Below, piece after piece: positions 14,324-19,858 of a DNA stretch of 19,858 nucleotides. Position 1 is the stretch's first letter; every line of letters starts with the position of its first letter. A program made the translations under genes and the position numbers. This DNA is from Ignavibacteria bacterium. Lineage in GTDB: Bacteria > Bacteroidota > Ignavibacteria > Tepidaquicellales > OLB5. The DNA lies in NCBI GenBank assembly GCA_030835005.1, contig JAUQWT010000068.1:1-19858 (forward strand), read 5' to 3'. Below the pieces are notes generated by a model, which had not been told where the DNA came from, did no database searches, and saw nothing but the letters and a program-made list of their open reading frames with translations.

Positions 14324-17300
14324 TTATACTCCCACGGTAAATTTTATTGTTGTTCCTTTATTGGCTTCAGAAACAATCTCTACTCTTGCACTTATCTGTC
14401 TTGCCCTGTTATAAATATTCTTGATGCCGTAGCCTTTAACATCATTATTCAGGTCAAACCCGATCCCGTTATCTTGCATGGTCATTTCCAGTATGTTACC
14501 CCTCAGATTGATATCTATTGTCACGCTTGTCGAATTGGAATACTTCAGTGCATTGTTCATCGCTTCCTTAAAGATGAATATCAAATGCCTTTTGTTGTAC
14601 ATAGAAAGCCTTGTATTTCGGAAACTCTCGGAAATACCTGTCATTTTAAACTGCGTTTCAGTGCCTTCAAATATCTCATTTCCGAAATCCTTGAGTCTTA
14701 CTGCGAAATCATAAAGGGAATCTTCTTTCGGGTCCATTGACCATATCAGGTCCCTTGCTCCGGATTGTAGGCTGTTGGATGTATCTGCAATGCCAACCAA
14801 ATCACTTGTAATTCCATTTGCGCTTGCACCAAGTTTCTTGCGAATACGCCTGGAATAGATCGAGATCCTTGTGAGCTTGTGTCCAAGCTCATCATGATAG
14901 TCCCTCGCAGCCTGCTCGCGCATCCGTTCACGCTCTTCTTCTTTGGCATTTTCTATTGTGAGAAGATTCAGAACTTTTCTTTTTACGCGGTAGTTATGAA
15001 CGGTCATTACAGTTGCCACTAAGAATATCATAACAAAACCATAAAACCACCAGGTCTTCCAAAAAGGCGGTTTAATTATCAGACTGAGTGATGCGCCTGT
15101 TTCATTCCACACACCGTCGGAATTTGTTGCTTTTACCTTAAGGGTGTATTTACCGGGATCCAGATTTGTGTACAATGCATTGGCATTGTTGCCGGAATAT
15201 ACCCAATCCTTATCAAAACCTTCAAGCATATAGGCATATTCATTCTCTGCCGGGTTTGTATAATCCAAAGATGCAAAACCAATGCTGATGACGTTATCCG
15301 AATAAGCCAATTCTATCTCACCGGCTCCTGAAATATCCATTTCAGTTTTTCTGCTTTCGTTATACTTTGTAAGATCTGTGAATATCACGGGTGCAATGTA
15401 ACTGCTGAACTTAATTGTTGAGGGATCAAAGAAGCTGAACCCGTTTATTCCGCCGAAGAACATGCGGCCATCGGAAGTTCGGATGCAAGAGCCTTCAATA
15501 AACATATTGCTTTGTAATCCGTCTTCAGAAGAGAAATTTTTGAATGAATTGTCTACAGGCGAAAATCTGGTAAGTCCTTTTTTAGTGCTTATCCACAAAG
15601 CCCCTTTGCCATCATTTAAAATACCGCAGATAACCGGATTTGGAAGACCATCTCTTTCACCAATATGTGTGAATGTGGCTCTGGTTTTATCAAACTTCTC
15701 AAGTCCACCGCCTGTTCCTATCCAGAAATTTCCGGCATTGTCTTCACAGAAGCTGAAAACATAATTGTTCCCAAGGCTCGAAGAATCCTGCAAACTTTTT
15801 TGGTATCTTGTGAAAGTCTTTCCATCCGGATCTAGTTTATTGAGGCCGGCATATGTAGCAAACCATAACTCGCCGCCTTTATCTTCATAAATCGTCAGTA
15901 TTGTGTTTTCACTCAGCGATTTACTATCTGCAGGATCCTTTTTGTATATCAAAAAACCTAGTTCATCATTGATATACTTATTTAAACCCAAAGCTGTGCC
16001 AACCCACAAATCACCATGACTATCAATCAGGATCTTTGTTACATTGCTGTTGCTTAAACTGTTTGGCAATGCAGGGTCTTTCAGGAATACTTTGAAAGTC
16101 TTTAATTCCGGATTGAACTTGTTGAGACCAAGATCTGTAGCAATCCATAAGTTGCCTTCCGAGTCTCCAGCAATATCGTTTATGCTGTTAGATGATAATG
16201 AATTAGGGTCATTTTTTTTGTGAAAATAGTTTTCAAAACTGCCTTCAACCTTATTGAATTTATTCAAACCATTTGAAGTGCCTATCCAGATATTGTGTTT
16301 TTTATCCTCATAAAAGCACCTGACATTTGGACTGCTTAAGCCATTCATAAGCGTCGGATCATAAATAACAGTATTGAACTTATCGCTGTTTGTGCGGAAT
16401 TTGTGAAGACCATCAAAATATGTGCTAAGCCAAATTACGCCTGAGTTATCTTTTAAAGAGGTTACAATATTCTCCTTGCCGGAGATCTCTTCGGTATATA
16501 GCATAAAACGCGTGAAAGAATTATCATTCTGATCGAATGAGTAGAATCCGTTGCCGGTAGAGATCCATAATTCACTGTTTTTATTATTCAGGCTTGCATT
16601 GATAGAAAAAATGCTGTTAGATTGCATTGCATCTGTTGTATCGGGTGAGTTATTAAGATAGCATGTGAACATGCAGGTTGACTCATCAAATTTATTTAAA
16701 CCCCTTGTAATAGTTCCTATCCATATAGTACCATTAACATCTTCATAGAGCGATCTTATAGCATTGCCGCTTATTGAATTTACTCCGGAATTTTCCTTTC
16801 CTCTTTTGAACCTGGTAAACTCATTTGTACTTTTGTTGAATTTATTCAGCCCCCCACCTGCAGTTCCTGCCCAGAGGGTTCCTCTGGAATCCACCAGAAG
16901 CGAGAATATAGTATTGTTCCCAATGCTCTTTGAATTTGTTGAGTCAAATTTATATGAGGTAAACATGCTTCCATCAAATTTGCATAGACCCGCTCCGTCT
17001 GTTCCAAACCAAAGTAACCCCTCTTTATCCTGCGTGATCTTCCAAACAGTATTGCTGCCAATTGAATTCGGGTTTTGGGGATCGTGAAGGAATCTCGAGA
17101 AATTGCCGGTTGTTCTATCGTACTTATTCAATCCGCCAAAATATGTGCCAATCCATAGAAAGCCGTCTTTATCTTCAAAAACTGAAACAACATCATCATT
17201 TGAGATTGAATTTGGATTGGCAGGATCATTTCTGAAGGTTTTATACTCGATTCCGTCATACCTGATCAGCCCGAACATTGTGCCAAACCATATGAATCCT

Positions 17301-17446
17301 TTTGAATCCTGATAAATGCAGAATATCATGTTATTTGACACACCCTGCTCAAGTGAGACATGCTCTATTTTATATTCAGGTAATCCTTCAGCATAGGGCT
17401 GTGCAAGGAGTAACAGCGAAACCAGTAAAAATATGTACTTAGCCAT
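14324..17446 (-). CDS. Sensor histidine kinase with 14 periplasmic two-component propeller repeats and Y_Y_Y domain
   Basis: An inner-membrane sensor of 1040 residues. A signal peptide (MAKYIFLLVSLLLLAQPYAEG) is followed by 14 repeats of the reg_prop type, recognisable by the strand ending [LI]W[IF]GT (FIWFGT, FLWIGT, LLWFGT, TLWAGT, TIWIGT and so on). This is enough for two seven-bladed propellers, as in the HTCS sensors of Bacteroidetes. A Y_Y_Y domain (about 725-795, LEGFDKDWVYSG ... LDPGKYTLKVKA) precedes one transmembrane helix (about 798-818). The cytoplasmic part has a HisKA_3-type helix with phosphoacceptor His851 (ARDYHDELGH). The ATPase N box EAMNNALKYS is near 962-971, with G boxes DNGIGFD (992-998) and GYGIKNI (1005-1011). 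Unlike HTCS proteins it lacks fused receiver and AraC domains; the receiver is the next gene. Ligand unknown, often a glycan fragment in relatives. Confidence 0.95.
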   Translation of the reverse strand: MAKYIFLLVSLLLLAQPYAEGLPEYKIEHVSLEQGVSNNMIFCIYQDSKGFIWFGTMFGLIRYDGIEYKTFRNDPANPNSISNDDVVSVFEDKDGFLWIGTYFGGLNKYDRTTGNFSRFLHDPQNPNSIGSNTVWKITQDKEGLLWFGTDGAGLCKFDGSMFTSYKFDSTNSKSIGNNTIFSLLVDSRGTLWAGTAGGGLNKFNKSTNEFTRFKRGKENSGVNSISGNAIRSLYEDVNGTIWIGTITRGLNKFDESTCMFTCYLNNSPDTTDAMQSNSIFSINASLNNKNSELWISTGNGFYSFDQNDNSFTRFMLYTEEISGKENIVTSLKDNSGVIWLSTYFDGLHKFRTNSDKFNTVIYDPTLMNGLSSPNVRCFYEDKKHNIWIGTSNGLNKFNKVEGSFENYFHKKNDPNSLSSNSINDIAGDSEGNLWIATDLGLNKFNPELKTFKVFLKDPALPNSLSNSNVTKILIDSHGDLWVGTALGLNKYINDELGFLIYKKDPADSKSLSENTILTIYEDKGGELWFATYAGLNKLDPDGKTFTRYQKSLQDSSSLGNNYVFSFCEDNAGNFWIGTGGGLEKFDKTRATFTHIGERDGLPNPVICGILNDGKGALWISTKKGLTRFSPVDNSFKNFSSEDGLQSNMFIEGSCIRTSDGRMFFGGINGFSFFDPSTIKFSSYIAPVIFTDLTKYNESRKTEMDISGAGEIELAYSDNVISIGFASLDYTNPAENEYAYMLEGFDKDWVYSGNNANALYTNLDPGKYTLKVKATNSDGVWNETGASLSLIIKPPFWKTWWFYGFVMIFLVATVMTVHNYRVKRKVLNLLTIENAKEEERERMREQAARDYHDELGHKLTRISIYSRRIRKKLGASANGITSDLVGIADTSNSLQSGARDLIWSMDPKEDSLYDFAVRLKDFGNEIFEGTETQFKMTGISESFRNTRLSMYNKRHLIFIFKEAMNNALKYSNSTSVTIDINLRGNILEMTMQDNGIGFDLNNDVKGYGIKNIYNRARQISARVEIVSEANKGTTIKFTVGV

Positions 17447-17479
17447 ACTTTAAGTTAAGAAGTATTAATTTTTAATTCA

Positions 17480-17497
17480 ATCTCATATATGTGAGAT
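17480..17497. promoter_or_regulatory. Palindromic operator-like site upstream of the sensor kinase
   Basis: ATCTCATATATGTGAGAT is an 18-bp palindrome with one mismatched pair: 6-bp arms ATCTCA/TGAGAT around TATATG. Size and symmetry fit a NarL-type dimer. It lies 34 bp upstream of the kinase ATG. A poor -7-like box (TACTTCTT, minus strand 17464-17457) lies 15 nt on; in the FG-GAP promoter the related motif is 14 nt from its box. Confidence 0.5.
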
Positions 17498-17513
17498 ACG
17501 AAAGGAATGTCTG

Positions 17514-19670
17514 TTACTTCAAATTCTTCTCAAAAAACTTCCAAATACGCTTATACTGATCAAGCCAGCTTGACTGTTTATAAAAGCTGTGATTTTCCTT
17601 TGGGTAAATCATAATTTCAAATTCTTTCTTCAGGTCAATGAGCTTTTGTGTTAACTGCACCATATCCTGAAAGAAAACATTGTCATCAAGCATTCCGTGA
17701 GTAAGCAGCAGCGGACCAGAAAGCCCTTCTGCATAGGTTACAGGAGAGGAATTTTTGTAATTATCATCAACATCATCTTTATCAAGATCACCAAGCCTTG
17801 GGACAATGAACCATTTATTGCTTCTATAATAATTCAGCCAGCTTGCCACAGCTCTTAGCGCTACACCGCATTTGAAAACTTCTCCGTGGCGGAACATTGA
17901 CATCAGTGTGATAAAGCCGCCGTAACTTCCGCCGTAAATACCAACTTTGTTCTTGTCAATAACTCCCTGCGAAGAAAGATATTTTACTCCGCTTATGTAA
18001 TCTGAAACCTCCCAATATCCCATATTTCCGTAAGTCTTCGTGCGGAAATCTCTGCCATAACCCATGCTTCCGCGGTAATCAATATCAAGTACTATGAATC
18101 CCTGATCGGTCAGAAATGTATTTGTCATGAAATTATCACGGTAGGGGCTGAATCCATAAGTCACATTCTGCAAGTATCCGGAACCATGAGCAAAGCAAAC
18201 AAGCGGGTACTTCTTCTTTGGGTCATAATCCTTTGGTTTATAAACAAATGCATATATAGTTTGAGCATCTTCTTCATTTTGTAATGTAATAAGCTCGGGA
18301 ATACGCCAGTTTACCTCAGAAAACTTCGGTGATATTGTAAATGTGATTCTTTTAGATGTGCCTGACTCAAGATCTAACTGGTATAGTTCATCAGGTTTGT
18401 TAATGTATGATTGCTGGTAAAACAAATAATTGCCGTCGTCGGATAATCTAAGCTCTTCGACATCTCCGCTGTCACTTGTCAATTGGACAGGTGCAGAGCC
18501 CGACAAATCAGTTTTGTAAATGAAATATTCATAAGGATGCTTTTTGTTTGCCGCAAAGTATATCACGCCTTTTTTCCCGTCAAAGGCAGATTCAATGATT
18601 GTGTATTCACCACCGGCAATTTGCCTGAATCCCGAGCCGTCTTCTTTGATGCTGTATAAATTATTGTAGCCTGATATTTCTGACTCGAATAATATTTCAT
18701 CATCACTGATAAACCGTGTAGAATTGTTATGTCTTTCATACCATGCAACATCTGATTCGGTGTAGACCTCTTTCATTACCTTACTAAGGATAACATAACT
18801 GAAGATCTTTCTTGTCTTACGATTCAGAGTTTCAACATCAAAAATCAATTCCTGTCCGCTTGGTGAATACATCGCAGAATTTGTTGAATAGCGGACAGAA
18901 TCAGGATAAGTGATCTCATTCACAATCCGGTCAATAGAATCTTTTCCTGCACGTCGTATCTCCATCTCAAGCAGCTTGACTTTCGAAATGCCTCTTTTTT
19001 GTTTACTGAATTTTACGTAATCATCATTGTAATCAGGAAAGATTACATCATGTTTGGAAGAATTATCATACCTGGCAAAGGCGAGCCTCAAAACTGTTTT
19101 TGAAGTGTCAGGGAAATTGTTGTAGTAAGATATCAATTGGTACGAAATCGATTCGGATTCGTCATTTGTTAACGGAATTTCTTTTGTTAAGGCCTTAAGA
19201 GAATCATACTTTACCATGTAATAATTGCCGCTTCTCCGGTAAATCGCGAAATTACCAATAACTTCAGGTGAGTACTCATATTTGTCTGTAAATGTTAATT
19301 GCAGATCACGGGTGAACTCACGGTTTGTTGTGAAATTACGGGATAAATATACATCCCCTTTTATTACAGATAAGGCGTTCCCGTTCTGAAGAATAACATA
19401 CTCCGAAGGAGAATCACCAGTATCTGAATATTTATATGTTTCGCCGGTAATATAATTTAGATCAAAAGTACTTAAGGAGCCGTCATAGTCATCGTCTGCA
19501 TAGTAATAGATCTTTGAAGACGCAGTATTAATGAATTTTAATGACGGGCGCGGATTGATAATGTTTGTATCCTGGAAAATATAATCAAGAGTAAGCTCCT
19601 GTGATAGAATACTAGCGGCAGGAAGAATGAAAAAAAGTAATGCAATGCTTAGTCGTATTGCTCTAAACAA
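17514..19670 (-). CDS. Secreted S9-family (prolyl oligopeptidase / dipeptidyl peptidase-like) serine peptidase
   Basis: An exported peptidase of about 718 residues. Frames starting further upstream overlap the end of lysA and are rejected. TTG at 19670 gives a plausible signal peptide (MFRAIRLSIALLFFILPAAS), but its AAGGAG is 27 nt away, so the start is uncertain. The first 450 residues are a beta-propeller with WD40-like/TolB-type strands (YEYSPEVIGNFAIYRR, SADGN-like turns such as LSDDGNYLFY). The C-terminal alpha/beta-hydrolase domain has YPLVCFAHGSGY (oxyanion side), nucleophile Ser582 in GGSYGG, Asp662 in HGMLDDNV and His694 in KENHSFY. DPP-IV-type enzymes release dipeptides from N-termini; acylaminoacyl peptidases share this layout, and specificity cannot be fixed here. 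It sits between lysA and the kinase. Confidence 0.85.
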   Translation of the reverse strand: MFRAIRLSIALLFFILPAASILSQELTLDYIFQDTNIINPRPSLKFINTASSKIYYYADDDYDGSLSTFDLNYITGETYKYSDTGDSPSEYVILQNGNALSVIKGDVYLSRNFTTNREFTRDLQLTFTDKYEYSPEVIGNFAIYRRSGNYYMVKYDSLKALTKEIPLTNDESESISYQLISYYNNFPDTSKTVLRLAFARYDNSSKHDVIFPDYNDDYVKFSKQKRGISKVKLLEMEIRRAGKDSIDRIVNEITYPDSVRYSTNSAMYSPSGQELIFDVETLNRKTRKIFSYVILSKVMKEVYTESDVAWYERHNNSTRFISDDEILFESEISGYNNLYSIKEDGSGFRQIAGGEYTIIESAFDGKKGVIYFAANKKHPYEYFIYKTDLSGSAPVQLTSDSGDVEELRLSDDGNYLFYQQSYINKPDELYQLDLESGTSKRITFTISPKFSEVNWRIPELITLQNEEDAQTIYAFVYKPKDYDPKKKYPLVCFAHGSGYLQNVTYGFSPYRDNFMTNTFLTDQGFIVLDIDYRGSMGYGRDFRTKTYGNMGYWEVSDYISGVKYLSSQGVIDKNKVGIYGGSYGGFITLMSMFRHGEVFKCGVALRAVASWLNYYRSNKWFIVPRLGDLDKDDVDDNYKNSSPVTYAEGLSGPLLLTHGMLDDNVFFQDMVQLTQKLIDLKKEFEIMIYPKENHSFYKQSSWLDQYKRIWKFFEKNLK

Positions 19671-19722
19671 GAATACATATTTATTGCAATATAAGATCTC
19701 CTTATTAAGATCAATTGGCCTA

Positions 19723-19858
19723 TCAATAATGCAGTTCTTCAACTTTTTCTCTTTCACGGATCTTGTAATACTTATCCCCGTCAACCAATACTTCTGCAGG
19801 CCTTAGCCGTGCATTATAATTAGAAGACAGCGAATAACCGTAAGCTCCCGTTGTCATT
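19723..19858 (-). CDS. lysA: Diaminopimelate decarboxylase, C-terminal fragment cut by the window edge
   Basis: The last 44 codons of a gene entering from the right edge, ending at TGA (19725-19723). They read TTGAYGYSLSSNYNARLRPA, then EVLVDGDKYYKIRERE, and end ELHY. The GAYG-S-SSNYN-R-RPAEVLV stretch is the C-terminal signature of LysA, including the active-site Tyr of the PLP fold type III decarboxylases. The enzyme makes L-lysine and CO2 from meso-diaminopimelate, the last step of lysine synthesis. The S9 peptidase gene begins 52 nt downstream on the same strand, possibly in the same transcript. The annotation rests on 44 residues but they are very characteristic. Confidence 0.85.
   Translation of the reverse strand, partial: MTTGAYGYSLSSNYNARLRPAEVLVDGDKYYKIREREKVEELHY

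Noticed and set aside
15462..17312. Several plus-strand frames of 60-107 codons opposite the sensor kinase
   Set aside because: They mirror the repeated propeller sequence on the other strand and have no start signals or domains of their own.
19671..19784. N-terminal extension of the S9 peptidase back to TTG at 19784
   Set aside because: It overlaps the clearly coding lysA C-terminus in another frame and would bury the signal peptide about 38 residues inside.

Overview
The window looks like a chromosomal segment of a Bacteroidota/Ignavibacteriota-type bacterium, most likely Ignavibacteria. Two exported proteins end in near-identical type IX secretion (Por) sorting domains with the NYPNPFNPVTKIKF signature common in that lineage. 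Base composition is AT-rich, Shine-Dalgarno sequences are mostly absent, and several start regions carry Bacteroidetes-type promoters (TTTG/TTTA, 18-19 nt, TAnnTTTG). No CRISPR array, rRNA, tRNA or transposase gene was seen.

Layout. Left part: a secreted subtilisin-like protease with a T9SS tail (+), a terminator, and a small lipoprotein of unknown function (-). Next comes a 1094-residue MalT-like STAND regulator with TPR repeats and a C-terminal winged-helix/BTAD module (-). It is divergent from hutI (imidazolonepropionase, +), and both starts sit 3-4 nt from their -7 boxes, which suggests leaderless mRNAs. A 690-nt gap after hutI carries its own promoter, a 22-codon hydrophobic micro-ORF and a strong intrinsic terminator, so it probably encodes an independent small transcript. 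After it comes ftcD (fused formimidoyltransferase-cyclodeaminase), a TrpF-like protein with altered motifs and a CDGSH iron-sulfur protein (all +).

Right part (all -): a secreted DUF1579-like protein; a 78-nt MITE-like inverted-repeat element; an FG-GAP/ASPIC-UnbV protein with a T9SS tail; a NarL-type response regulator; a sensor kinase with 14 periplasmic propeller repeats; an S9 prolyl-oligopeptidase-family peptidase; and the last 44 codons of lysA, cut by the window edge.

How the genes may work together. HutI and FtcD are consecutive steps of histidine breakdown: HutI makes formimidoglutamate, and FtcD passes its formimidoyl group to tetrahydrofolate. HutH and HutU are not in the window. 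The divergent STAND-BTAD regulator is a candidate controller of hutI. The sensor kinase and response regulator form a tight operon. A near-palindromic motif (ATCTCA-N6-TGAGAT) upstream of the kinase recurs as 13 identical bases over the -33 position of the FG-GAP gene promoter. This suggests that the response regulator autoregulates and also drives the secreted FG-GAP protein.
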